Assembly (NCBI GenBank): GCA_022592445.1
Contig: JABYQR010000534.1
Coordinates: forward strand, 1-22,427
DNA: 22,427 nt
Source of the DNA: Cytidiella melzeri
Lineage: Eukaryota; Basidiomycota; Agaricomycetes; Polyporales; Irpicaceae
Reading direction: 5' to 3'
Shown here: positions 1 to 10,200 of the stretch, piece by piece
Numbering within the stretch: position 1 is the stretch's first letter
Layout: each line of letters begins with the position of its first letter
Translations under genes and position numbers: made by a program
Notes under the pieces: model-generated
The model's database searches: none
Seen by the model: only the letters and a program-made list of their open reading frames with translations
Told to the model about the DNA's origin: nothing

Positions 1-16
1 GTGAAAATCCAATCGC

Positions 17-1528
17 CTAGCGTTTTCCCAGTCTCGGAGCGAAGGGCGGGAACTCCGGCCAATGCGTGATTGAACAGCGCCCTTGTACCACGTACTTGAA
101 GCCCCCAGACGCTGGCAGGTGCATAGTGTCCATGTATACTTTCGCGAAGAGCGGCGCCGGTTGTTGGACTGTCGGAGGAAGCAGAATCTGCCGCTTCTGT
201 CGCGTCTGGCATATATGACAAGTCCGGATGTACCACGCGATATCCGCTAAATGAAACGGCCACCAAAAACGCTCTGACACCATCGCGGCCGTCGCGAACA
301 CTCCTCGATGAGCGGCGCCGTCGTGGCAGTCGCGAAGTACTTTCATGCGGTCGGCTGGCCATACGACTAGCTTATGCGCTCCCGTGGCATCCCGTCGGAA
401 GAGCCGTCCCCCGTCCCTAAAGAACAGAGTCGCGTATCGGAGGAACGCCTGCAGCTCTTTTTCGCCCATACCCTCCGGCGTTTCGAGCGTCTCGTGAAAG
501 CGCGGGATGGCTTCTAACTTACTATCCGCGTCCACTGCCTTTTTGGTGCGGGGACACGCGCTGTACTCCAGGCTTGGTCCTGGGCCATCGTCGATGGGGT
601 CGTAGATGTAGGCTGGCGCGGTCGAGGGATTAGGAACCGCCAGTCGCGGTCGCGGTGCTCTCGCTAGCAAGTGCATGGTAAGGAAGCATGGTCCAATTGG
701 CTCGTCGTCGTCATCTTCAGGCACTTCTCGGTCGCCCTCTTGAGGTGGTCGTCGCGAAAGGCCGTCTGGTCCATGTTTATCGCCCGGTACGTGTACGAGC
801 TTGAAGTGGAAAGTCATAATGGCCGCGATCCAGCGATTGATCGACGCTGAAGGCGCCAGGTCGGGATTCTGTAGCATACCCTTGATGTGCTGCGCGTCGA
901 CTTCCAGAACAAGGTTTCGTACGCCTAAGAGGTATAGCTTCAACGCCTTGAGGGTCCGATACACGCCGTAGAGCTCCAATTTTGGCTGCGAAAAGCGGGC
1001 TTCCCTCTCGTTCAGGGTTATGGAGCCAAAGCGACTATAGTACCGAATCTTGGGGTTGTTTTCGTCGCACTGGGCCAGCAGGAAACCGATCGCGAGGTAC
1101 GACGTATCCACGGCTAAAATGACCGGGGACGCGGAGGAATAGTTGATAGCGCGAAGTGCCGGCGAGTGGATTACCGCCTGTTTTAAGTCGTCTTGCGCTT
1201 TCTCCTGGTCAGGTCCCCATTCGAATTCTACGTCCTTACGCGTTAGCTTCACCAAATGATGGGCGCGATGTGCGAAGTTCTTGATGAAAATCCGAAGCAC
1301 GCCGACCGTGCCTAGGAACGCGCGAACCTCGGTAAGCGACCGACAAGGGCCCCAGTTGCGAATGGCCGCGACGCGATCCTCACTGGGCTCCCTCCCGTGA
1401 CGAGTGCAGCGATGCCCCACGACGTTCGTCTCTGGAGCTATAATGAGCGATTTTAATGCAGAAAACGTACCGCCGCAGTATTTCATGCGCTGTACCACGC
1501 GGTTACAATTCTCGAAGTGTTCGTGCAC
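17..1528 (-). pseudogene. Element A Pol segment: RT thumb/connection, RNase H, integrase N-terminus
   Basis: The frame opens in the RT-RNase H connection (NWGPCRSLTEVRAFLG, then FIKNFAHRAHHLVKLTRKD), continues through RNase H (VILAVDTSYLAIGF with catalytic Asp near residue 141, then ELYGVYRTL and LEVDAQHIKG, ending PDGLSRR) and reaches the integrase HHCC zinc module (CHDGAAHRGVF ... TCHICQTRQ). The first integrase catalytic Asp is in VYMDTMHL. After THWPEF the frame runs into a stop at 17-19; another frame of the same DNA then reads like integrase, so there is a frame change near 30-50. There is no ATG at the right end (1526-1528 reads GTG in element orientation), consistent with this being an internal Pol piece. 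Known family role: the RNase H degrades the RNA template and integrase inserts the cDNA. Confidence 0.85.
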
Positions 1529-2255
1529 GAAGACGCGGATGCCCGGTTTTGACTAAAACCGTCGGCCTGCCTTCGCAATCCGTACGCTCGTCTGCTGGTC
1601 CCTTGATGGGTACGTCGTCGATATACGGAATGGTGACGTCAGGAATCTCGGGCTGTAGGATATGCGTAACGTCTTCGTGAAAAATCGGCACCGAGTTCGT
1701 CCAGCCCATAGGTAACGTAGTCAGTCGCATCGCGCCGAAAGGCGTTTGGAAGGTGGTCATGTCGCGCGAGGATTCTGCGAGCGGTCGATTATCGTAACCC
1801 ACGAACAGGTCCAAGATTCCTCCGCAGGCGCGGCCACCAAAGCTTTCGGCGAGATGGTCTGGCATGGGCGTGACTCCCGAGTGCTGAATGGTGACGCGGT
1901 TTAGCGGTTCCAAAGAGTGTACAATGCGAAGCGCGCCGGACTTCTTCGCGACCGGGAACCAGCGCGAGCGATAAGTGGCGTTGGAAGGTTCGTAGACCCC
2001 GGCCTTCATCTTCTCGCGTATGATCCTACAGCATTCGTCGTATATCCCAGGCGGTATTGGCATGTTCCTTTCGACCCACGGGATGTGATCGATAACCGGG
2101 AATTCGACCGGCGGAAAGAAGTCCTCGCGAAACTTGCCTCGCTCGTCGTCGGACCACGCGAAAGCGTCGTTGTGTAGCATGTAGAAGTAGTGTAAGAGGC
2201 GACGCTCTTCTGGCCAAAGGAAGTCCCCGCCATGGAGCTTGTCAACCTCGCGCAT
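1503..2255 (-). pseudogene. Element A Pol segment: reverse transcriptase core
   Basis: Gypsy-type RT. Visible motifs in order are FPVIDHIPWVERNMPIPPG, an EPSNATYRSRWFPVAKKSG fingers segment, LRIVHSLEPLNRVTIQHSG, GGILDLFVGYD (the first catalytic Asp), TTFQTPFGAMRLTTLPMGWTNS, and the catalytic YIDD box at 1614-1625 (residues about 211-214). Just after YIDDVPIKGP the frame goes wrong, and the downstream part resumes in the frame of the 17-1528 segment. That change has the phase of a one-base insertion. Upstream, conserved sequence comes in from a different frame near 2260, with the phase of a one-base deletion. Catalytic residues are preserved although the reading frame is broken on both sides. 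Confidence 0.85.
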
Positions 2256-2788
2256 TCGTTCCTCGGTATAGCGTCCTCGAGGCGCGAAGCGGGGATGTTC
2301 GCATAGTCGATGACCGGCATAGTCGCGAGCGGGTCACCTTGGATGGCGCGCACGATGCGAAACTCGCGAGGCAGCGTGGCCTTAACGGGTTTCACTTTTA
2401 GGTGTACGGGTTTGTACTTTTTCTTTGCGCCTACGAACGCGTCGCGCATAGCATTAGATTCGACCCCCAGAGTATGCCAGGCGGTCGGCGAGAGAGATGA
2501 AATAAGATCGAGAAAGGGAAGTTGAGCTAGCATATTCTGTAATTTTGCGTTTTCTGTTATGTCGGTAGGCGCGGTCGAGAGTGTAGAGTCGAAAGTAGAG
2601 TATAAGTTAAACATAGTGTACACAGAGGCGAGGAAACGAGATTCGGGAGTCATGGAAGGGGTATTATGGAGATCTCCTCGAGTGTTGCTCGAATCCTCGA
2701 TTCTCAAAAATCCTTTTCGGGTAGGCGAAAACGAGCGGGACCGCGCGGTCGCGTCGGCACCGTGATAACCTTTTTCGTGTTTGGACAA
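2256..2788 (-). pseudogene. Element A Pol segment: protease-RT linker
   Basis: This open frame joins the protease segment on one side and RT on the other. Its most characteristic block is YKPVHLKVKPVKATLPREF followed by RIVRAIQGDPLATMP, which I recognise from memory as the stretch before RT in the Agaricomycetes gypsy family. The frame stays open to 2006, but sequence past about 2260 no longer looks like Pol there and the RT frame takes over. The phase change from the protease frame (stop at 2704) to this one is that of a one-base deletion. The first residues near 2788 overlap the protease frame and are probably not translated in this frame. Confidence 0.65.
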
Positions 2789-4575
2789 TGCAGCGTAATC
2801 GTTTGGTCCTCATTGTCGAAGTTGCGCACGACCGTGGACGCGATGACATCGAAAGGCCGTCCGAGAAGTATGTCATACGCAGTCTGGCGGATTACGTGGA
2901 CCTGTAGGTAGAACGTCATGTCGCCTATAGTAAAGGGTACGTTGCGCGCCAGGCCGAGCGACTTGTCAACTTCGCCGTTCGCGCTCTGCATCTTAATGCG
3001 CACTGTAGGGTCATAAGTAAAACCCAAAGCGTGGCATACCGCTTCCGACGCGGCAACAATCTGGCAACCTGGATCCAATATGGCGTCGATCTCCTCGGTC
3101 CCTGCTACGACCACGCGGACTGTCCTGAGCGCGTGCGTCTCGCGAGCCGCCAAGAATGGTTCCGCGGTTTCACCTGGTGGGAGAGCCCGCAGGTACGCCT
3201 CATATGGATCGCCAAGTCGTAGGATGCGTTTCGATTCGGCCCCATCGACGTAAGAGACCTCTGCTTGCGGTAGCACCACCTCGCTTTCCGCCTCGAAGAA
3301 GTTAGCCACGTTCGGCGGACCCTGGATCGGCGCGCGCTTCGGCGTGATGAGGTTGCGCATCCGACTACGCATGTCTGGCGACAGCGCGAAAAGTTCTTCA
3401 GGCGACAGCGAGACCTGCTGTTCCTTCAGCGTACGGTTTAGAACACTTTCGACTATCAGGGGATTTTCGATTATGGTGGTGGTACGATACGCTGGTTCTT
3501 TCGCCTGACCGCTTGGCTTCGCCGGGGCCGCTACGTTCCGTTGAAACGGTGGCAAGTACGTCGCGTCCTTCGCCGCGGCGTGCGGGTGCTCGGGTTCTTT
3601 TGTTGGTTGCGGGACTGCCGGAGCCGACGTCGGATTGACTTCCTTTTCGGTCGGCGCCTCCGCAGGCTTAGTCGCGGTCCTACCCACTCGCGCCGGCGCT
3701 GGCAGGATTCCTGGTCTGCCCCGTCCGGGTCGCGGCGGAACGTATACGCCGTCGAATTTCTGCTTGGCGCTGCGTAGCGCGCGGATTTCGTTTTCTAGAG
3801 CCAGGATACGATCGTCTTCCTCGCCTCCTAAAGCATACGCCGACGTCGCCTCATCCGCGCGGGCCGCGTCGTCCTCGACTATGTCAAACAGCATTGCCTG
3901 CTGGGGCTGCTGCGTCGGGTCGCCAAACACCTCGTCCAGTACCGCGTTATAGGCGATGTCGTTCGGAGTCGTCTTCTGACCCGGATTTCGTCGATGCCAC
4001 TCGTTAACGCGATGGCGCATACAGGATCCAGGCAGGCTCCTTGGGATAAAGCTGCCTCCCGGAAGGACTATCTTGTTTTCCCGGTTGCGCTGAATCATGC
4101 CGCCGGTGATATCGGTCTTCACCGTGTCGCAGTTGTTCACCGTATGGCCAGGCAGACCACAGTAATGACAGAGGTTCGAACCGCTAGTCGATGAAGGCTC
4201 TGGAGCCGGTGCATTCCCCGCCTGCGCGGCGCGGTTCTGTGCTGCTAGGGACAAGTCAGCTTGGCTCATCAGGTACTTGACCTTCTCCTGCAGCTCGTTG
4301 ATGTCCTCTTGCTTCAACCTGGTCTGCCACTCGTTCGCCGGTAATTCACGAGGCACATATAGAGTTCGTTCGCTGGTGGGCGCTGCTGGCTTCGCCGCCG
4401 TCGCCGGAGGTGCGCTATACGTCGCGCTGGGTGCTACGGAGGTCCCGTGAAGAAAGAACTGCATGCGTCGTTGATGTCCTTGACCTTGTAGCCGTCCGCT
4501 GGATGGATGTCGGGGAACTTGACTTGCAGCCGCGTCGCGATGTGCTTTATTTGCGGACCGATCGCCTCCTGACAC
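2704..4575 (-). pseudogene. Element A Gag C-terminus with CCHC knuckle and aspartic protease
   Basis: The frame contains one zinc knuckle, CHYCGLPGHTVNNC (C-x2-C-x4-H-x4-C, residues 136-149), a low-complexity Pro/Ala-rich middle, and near residue 501 a retropepsin-like site AILDPGCQIVAAS, where DPG stands in for the usual D-S/T-G. The protease C-terminal flank ILLGRPFD follows. About the first 38-40 residues overlap the Gag frame and look like shadow sequence, so the true entry is near 4435-4460, where Gag ends. I saw no canonical X XXY YYZ slippery heptamer in the overlap, so decay is as likely as programmed frameshifting. I recall related proteins being labelled DUF4100, but could not check this. 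Confidence 0.75.
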
Positions 4576-5465
4576 CAGCGGTTCTTGTCGATCTCTGAGA
4601 TCTTCGAGTTCTTAACCAGCCAGGTCGACTGCGTACTGTAGTTGCGGTAGAATTCGGCCCAGTCGCCTAAGGTACGGAACCCTTTCTGCTTCCAACTGGC
4701 TACGTATTCTATAAGGCCCTGTCTTGTATAGAGCGCCGTCGCGTCTGCGCCTGGGTAACACTTGTAGACCTCCGCTTTCCAGTCTTCGTAGGTTTCCGTC
4801 GCCGCGTAGCTTTCGAGCTCCTCCCACTGGTCCTGTACCGTGATGTCTACGTAGTTCGCGGCGTACTTCTTCTTCGCCTGCGCGTCCTGCACATTCGCGC
4901 GCGTGAATAACGTTTCGAGTGTGTCGAAGTAACGCGCCAACGTCCGGGGCTCCGATTGATCGAACTTAGGCGCGTGCTTGTCGCCGATCAAGGGCATAGT
5001 TTGTGCTGCGGCCATCGTGACTACTAGTCTGGCGTTTGGTGGAAATTGTTGTATTTTAGTTCGAATCCGCCCTATTATCGCGGATGTAGGAGATTGCGAG
5101 CGGGCTCGAGTAGTCGATGTTGAGGATAAAGGGTGTGCTGAAGGAAGAGGCGCTTCCGTAGGAGAGTCGGGGCTAGGGAGAGTAACGTTTGGTGTAGAGA
5201 ATTCGGGAGTCGGCGACCTAGAGCTTGGCACAGGAGTAGCTTGTCGCCTTCGATTTTCGCGGGCTGCCGCTCGTCCTCGCCGGATAATTGCCTCCGGGTC
5301 GTCCTGTGCTTCCGTTAATACCGGGCTTGATAAACTTCCTCCCCTTTGTCTCCTCGGAATTCTGGATCCTCTGGAACTCGTCTTGCCTTCTCTTCGCGAA
5401 GCACGAGTGAAACTAGCGAAATCTATAGAGACCCCTCGCGGTGGGCTCCAAAATGAGACACTGAG
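4434..5465 (-). pseudogene. Element A Gag (capsid-like region)
   Basis: The frame is open from 5465 (a TGA precedes it at 5466-5468) to a stop at 4434. In the upstream part there is no ATG. The first ATG is at 5013-5015 and gives a product starting MAAAQTMPLIGDKHAPKFD, which I prefer as the start because the conserved Gag sequence begins there. The capsid-like part continues with LARYFDTLETLFTR, QDQWEELESYA and WAEFYRNYSTQSTWLVKNSK, a helical retrotransposon Gag pattern. The frame ends where the CCHC/protease frame takes over. The open but ATG-less 450 bases upstream are Ser/Pro/Thr-rich and may be leader sequence or a missing first exon. Confidence 0.7.
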
Positions 5466-6690
5466 TCACGCTTCAAACTAAGAACAACCTTAAAGACAAC
5501 ACCACCAACCACGAAGTGGCAATAGAAGTGTAAAGGTGTGGAAGCGCGAAGTGTTAAAGTAAATGCGAGGTGGCCTAAGAGTCCTAGTTTTACCTGTGCT
5601 AAAAGAGCGACAAGGTTTTTGTGATAAGTTTTATATGAAGGGAGCTAGACGGGCAACTACCACGCGTATCGCGGGTAAAAGGGCAAGTCGGCGCGGTGAA
5701 AGCGAAAGAGTTATAGCGCGGCTCCAAGAGAGCGCGCGTGAAAGGTCGCGGCTTGTAGGAAAACGGCGCGCGGAGGGACGCAGAAGATAAACGTAGACGC
5801 AATATGAATCTCAAACACAAACGCGGTCGCTGGTGAAGATGAAGTGGTCGCTGTAAAACGCGGGCGCAGTGAAAGTGAACGCAGTAAGCTCGACGCAGTG
5901 AAGATGAAACGCAACGCAGTAACGCAGTAAAATAACGCAGTTAAAAAGCAAACGCAGTATGAAAAAGCCGAAAGGAAACGTGAGAGAAAGATAAACTAAT
6001 GGCGCGCGAGTCGCAGCGGAAGGCTATGTGAGATCGCAGTCAAGTGGACTCGACAGACTGCGCGCGGGGGCGGTAGTGTAGAACAACACCTCCCGAGCGG
6101 CGATGCGTATTACAGGCAAATGCGTGGCCAACGACGACGTTGGCTGAGCTGGTAAGATTGAACTGTACTAGTTCGCACTCGTGCTCCTCGCCTTCAAAGT
6201 CTGGAGATAGCCAGCAATCTGGGTGCGGCGCGCGCGGGCGATCGCAGTCGAGTGGGACGAAAGGTCCTGTGCGTAGGGGAACTGGATGTCGCTCTGAGTG
6301 TCGCAGTAAGAGCAGTTTCAAGCGAGTCCGCGACGGAGGCGACGGACGACGCTGGCGAGGGTGATTTAGGAGTTGATCTCGCGGGGAGACCGTAGGCGCT
6401 GCTGAGGGTTCTGGCGGCGGCGTGGGCGCGGGGATGATGGGGTAACGGCGTAGAACCTCGCGCGGGCGCGGGCGGTAAGGGCAGCGACCGTCGGGCAGGT
6501 GGGGAACAGTTGGACAGTAACGGCAGACTCGAGGCGGGTTGTCGTTGGTAATGCCGCGGACATAAACGTGGGAAAGGTCGCAGTGAGACAACGCAGAAGA
6601 AGCTACAGCTATGGCGCGAAGAGACTCCCTCGACGCGAACGCAAAGCGTAAAGTGAACTCTGGAAACTGGGGTGGGGATTGATTGATTTC
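5466..6690 (-). other. Element A leader and R/U5 region, LTR inner edge not located
   Basis: These 1.2 kb lie between the inferred start of element A's transcript (TATA at 6711-6720) and gag. They should contain R, U5, the primer-binding site and the leader. I could not place the LTR inner boundary because the partner LTR is outside the window, and I found no convincing tRNA-complementary site. The stretch holds many CGCAGT hexamers (separate entry) and a short hairpin at about 6126-6143 (GCCAACG/CGTTGGC). Open frames here on both strands look like composition artefacts; none resembles a known protein. Confidence 0.5.
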
Positions 6691-6698
6691 TACGCAGT
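5865..6698. repeat. Degenerate CGCAGT hexamer repeat
   Basis: Twelve exact CGCAGT copies on the plus strand start at 5865, 5880, 5894, 5915, 5923, 5936, 5953, 6035, 6243, 6302, 6579 and 6693. The first seven sit within 95 bases with irregular spacing, often as AACGCAGTAA. In element A's orientation the unit is ACTGCG(TT). The most distal copy lies just downstream of the TATA box, so the whole set falls in the transcribed leader or U5. Confidence 0.6.
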
Positions 6699-6710
6699 AC
6701 AAGCAACACC

Positions 6711-6720
6711 TTTTTATATA
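6711..6720 (-). promoter_or_regulatory. Element A TATA box
   Basis: On the minus strand these bases read TATATAAAAA, a strong TATA box oriented toward element A's gag. It lies about 570 bases inside the proposed LTR outer edge at 7293, giving a U3 of plausible size, with the transcript start expected near 6680-6690. Confidence 0.6.
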
Positions 6721-7293
6721 CCCTGAAGACCCTCTCCTAAACCTTTCCTTCTATGTCCTAAACCCAAACGCGAGAGCGAGGAAACGGGGTGGCAGAATAC
6801 TTCCGTCTGCGGAGGCAAAATGTCCAGCGAGTCGACGCCCGGCGGGACACAGCGTTGGTCGACGCGGCGTAGCGGCGCGCGCCCTTGCGCTGCAGGGCGC
6901 CAACCGCGCGAGCAGGTGATGAGGCGCCGTCCAGGAGTTGCACAGCGTGGCGTGATAGGAGTCTTCCTGAAACGGGGTTCGCGCGTCAAGTTTCTTCTAC
7001 CGTTGGTCCGACCCGTGTCCGAAACGCTTGGTGGCTGGCCGGCCCATGCTCCGATGCAAAAAGGGGCGTGTCTGTGTGTCAGAGTTCGGTGCGATTCCTC
7101 GGCCTCGGATGTTTCCGGCGTATTGCTCCGTGTCAAGTCCTCGGATCCTCGGCGGACTCCTCGTGACCCCGGCGAACTCCTCGTGCTCATGACGCTGGGA
7201 AAGTGGAGGGACTTGCCGCGCAGGATGACGCGGGCCGCGCAAATGGCGGGCTGCTGCCGGTTTTCCGCGCCTAGCCGATTTCCGGGCGTATCA
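6721..7293 (-). repeat. Element A 5' LTR, U3 part
   Basis: This is the DNA between the TATA box and the junction with element B. In element orientation the outer end starts TGATACGCCCGG, obeying the TG rule. It has no homolog elsewhere in the window, as expected if the partner LTR is to the left. Frames open on both strands here are fortuitous; one, from 6820, happens to fuse with element B's pol frame. Confidence 0.55.
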
Positions 7294-10200
7294 CCGCTCG
7301 AAAGGGTTATCTCATTGCATAACATTGACAGAACTAAGAATAAAGCTGGCGGATTAACACACTTCGTTCGCCTTACACTCACAGTCGGAGATCACACGGA
7401 AAAGGCAGAGTTTCTTGTCACGGACTTAGGTCCAGAGGACGTCATTCTTGGGCTACCATGGCTCAAGCGCGTAAACCCTACCGTCAACTGGGAAAAAGGA
7501 GAAATGACAATTCCGAGCGGCTCGGAAGAATCTCCTGCTGAACCTTTCCAGAAGGTTGACGGTAATCGCAAAGAACGTAGGCAGTGGGTCAAAGCCGGTA
7601 TTATCCAAGACACCACTGACGAAGTCTGGTGTATGGCCGGCTTCACCTACTCTACTAAGCTTGCTGCCGAAGCAAACGAAGCTAAAGCTCATCGCTCCTT
7701 CGAAGACATTGTTCCCTCAGAGTACCATAGACACGCTAAAGTCTTCTCTGAGGAAGAGTCTAATCGGCTACCCCAGCATCAGCCCTGGGACCATTCGATT
7801 GACCTCAAACCAGACGCTCCTGAGACCATCAAATCGAAAGTTTACCCTATGCCCCTGAATGAACAAGCCGAGCTTGACAAGTTCATCCAGGAGAACCTAT
7901 CCAAAGGTTACATCACGCCTTCCAAGTCTCCAATGGCTTCTTCAGTCTTCTTTATCAAGAAGAAGGATAACAAACTCCGACTTATTCAGGACTACAGAAA
8001 ACTCAATGACATCACTGTAAAGAACCGCTACCCTCTACCGCTTGCCACCGATATCATCAACAAGCTCAAGGGTGCAAAGATCTTCACAAAATTCGATGTT
8101 CGTTGGGGATATCACAATGTCCGCATCAAAGAAGGAGATGAGTACAAAGCGGCGTTCGTTACCAACCGAGGACTCTTCGAACCTAAGGTCATGTTCTTCG
8201 GTCTTACAAACTCACCCGCTACCTTCCAAGCTCTGATGGACAACATCTTTGCCGACCTCGTCGCCGAGGGCAAGGTGGCTGTCTATCTAGATGACATCTT
8301 GATCTGGAGCAACAACCTGACAGAGCACCGCAAGGTTGTACATGAAGTCCTCGAGCGACTTCGGCAGCATGACCTCTACCTTCGGCCGGAAAAGTGCGAA
8401 TTTGAGAAATCTGAGATCGAATACCTCGGGTTGATCATTCGTGCCGGCGAAGTAGCTATGGACCCTGTCAAAGTCCAAGCAGTTTCTACGTGGCCCACAC
8501 CCAAGAACCTCAAAGAAGTTAGAGGATTCATCGGGTTTGCCAACTTCTACCGCCGCTTCATTCAAGACTTCTCAAAGCACGCACGGCCTCTACACGACCT
8601 GACTAAGAAAGACGTACCGTTCGTCTGGGGTCCAGCGCAGCAGACTGCCTTCACGATGCTAAAGAAGGCCTTTACCACTAAGCCTATCTTGGCAGTCTGG
8701 GACCCTGAACTCCCTACACGTCTAGAAGTCGATGCCTCGGGCTATGCGACCGGTGGAATCATCTCCCAGAAATCAAAGGAAGATGGATTCTATCACCCTA
8801 TCGCCTACCGGTCCGCATCTATGACTGAAGCTGAGCGTAACTACGAAATCTTTGATCGGGAGATGTTAGCCATCACCGAGGCTCTCAAAGATTGGCGCCA
8901 CTACCTTGAGGGGCTCAAGGAACCGTTTGAGATCTGGACAGATCACGCAAACCTGCAGTACTGGAAGACTGTGCAACACCTCACTCGACGTCAAGCACGT
9001 TGGTCATTACTCTTGGCTGACTTCGACTTTGTGTTGGTACACAAGCCCGGTAGTACCATGATACATGCTGATCCTCTCTCTCGTCTTCACTCTCACGCTG
9101 TCACGGACGAAGAAGACAACAAGGATCAGGTGGTACTGAAACCGGAACACTTCCGGATCCTCGCTACCAGTGCGCTCGCCACTGCTTCTCCACTCGAATC
9201 AAAGATCCGAGAATGCACGGAGCAAGAAGCAGAAGTCGCACAAGCTCTCGCTACCCTTCGCAAAAAGGGTCCTCGCAAACTTGTCGGCGGTTTACTCGAA
9301 TGGGAAGAGAGTGACGGGCTCATCTATTACAAGGGAAAACTCTACATCCCTAACAACAAAGAGCTCCGTCACGAAATCGTCAAATCTTGCCATGACACAC
9401 CTGCGGCGGGTCATCCGGGCAAACACGGCACCATAGAGCTAGTCTCACGACACTATTGGTGGCCGAAGATGAATGCCTTCATCGAGACTTACGTACTAGG
9501 TTGTGATCGCTGCCAACGCTACAAGTCAGCTCCACACCCTAAAGCAGTACTACAGCCTCAGGAAACTCCGGCCGGACCTTGGGAACACGTCGGAGTAGAT
9601 CTCATCACTCAGCTGCCACCCTCTAAGGGATTTGATTCGATCGCGGTCTACGTCGACCATTACTCCGATCAAACGCACATCATCCCTACTACCACTAAGG
9701 TTAACGCTGAGGGGATTGCCGATCTACACTACAAGGAAGTATTCCGACTTCACGGCATTCCCAAGAAGGTGTTCTCTGACCGAGGACCCCAGTTTGCAGC
9801 ACGCTTCATGCGTGCACTCTATCACCGCCTGGGCATAGAGACTGGTTTTACGACCGCCTATCATCCGCAAGGAAATGGCAAAGTTGAACGCAAAAACCAG
9901 GATATCGAACAGTATCTGCGTCTATTCTGTCAGCAACGACAAGACGACTGGGTCGATCATCTACCGGCGGCTGAGTTTGCACTCAACTCGCAAGTACACG
10001 CGGGTAACTCCCAAACACCGTTTGAAGTCATCTACGGATATCGCCCCGACTTCACTATACCAGTTGGCAAGCGAAGCAATATCCCTTCACTCGATGAGCG
10101 CCTTGACAACATGGCTCGAGTACGAAAGGAGACCGAAGCAGCTCTTCGTCTAAGCAAAGAAAAGATGAAGCAACTTTACGAGTCTGAGAAGCGTTCTCCA

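Larger units (their letters stand above)
1..7293 (-). mobile_element. Element A: Ty3/gypsy LTR retrotransposon, 3' part outside window
   Basis: Read right to left, the strand carries a promoter-bearing LTR edge, leader, Gag, CCHC knuckle, aspartic protease, RT, RNase H and the start of integrase, the Ty3/gypsy order. The right edge is set at 7293: bases 7292-7293 read CA (TG in element orientation), and from 7294 the plus strand becomes homologous to element C's pol at 20594 with no intervening base. The left edge and 3' LTR are outside the window. The RT and linker wording resembles, from memory, a family widespread in Agaricomycetes. Several frame changes make this copy non-autonomous. The edge is a comparison-based inference because A's second LTR is not visible. 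Confidence 0.85.

Noticed and set aside
4434..4575. Programmed -1 frameshift between Gag and the CCHC/protease frame of element A
   Set aside because: The phase is -1, but no canonical slippery heptamer is in frame in the overlap, and the element has several other slips of the same kind that are clearly decay.
6040..6702. 220-codon minus-strand frame in element A's leader
   Set aside because: Arg/Pro/Ser-rich composition artefact of GC-rich leader DNA downstream of the TATA box; two other frames in the same DNA are equally open.
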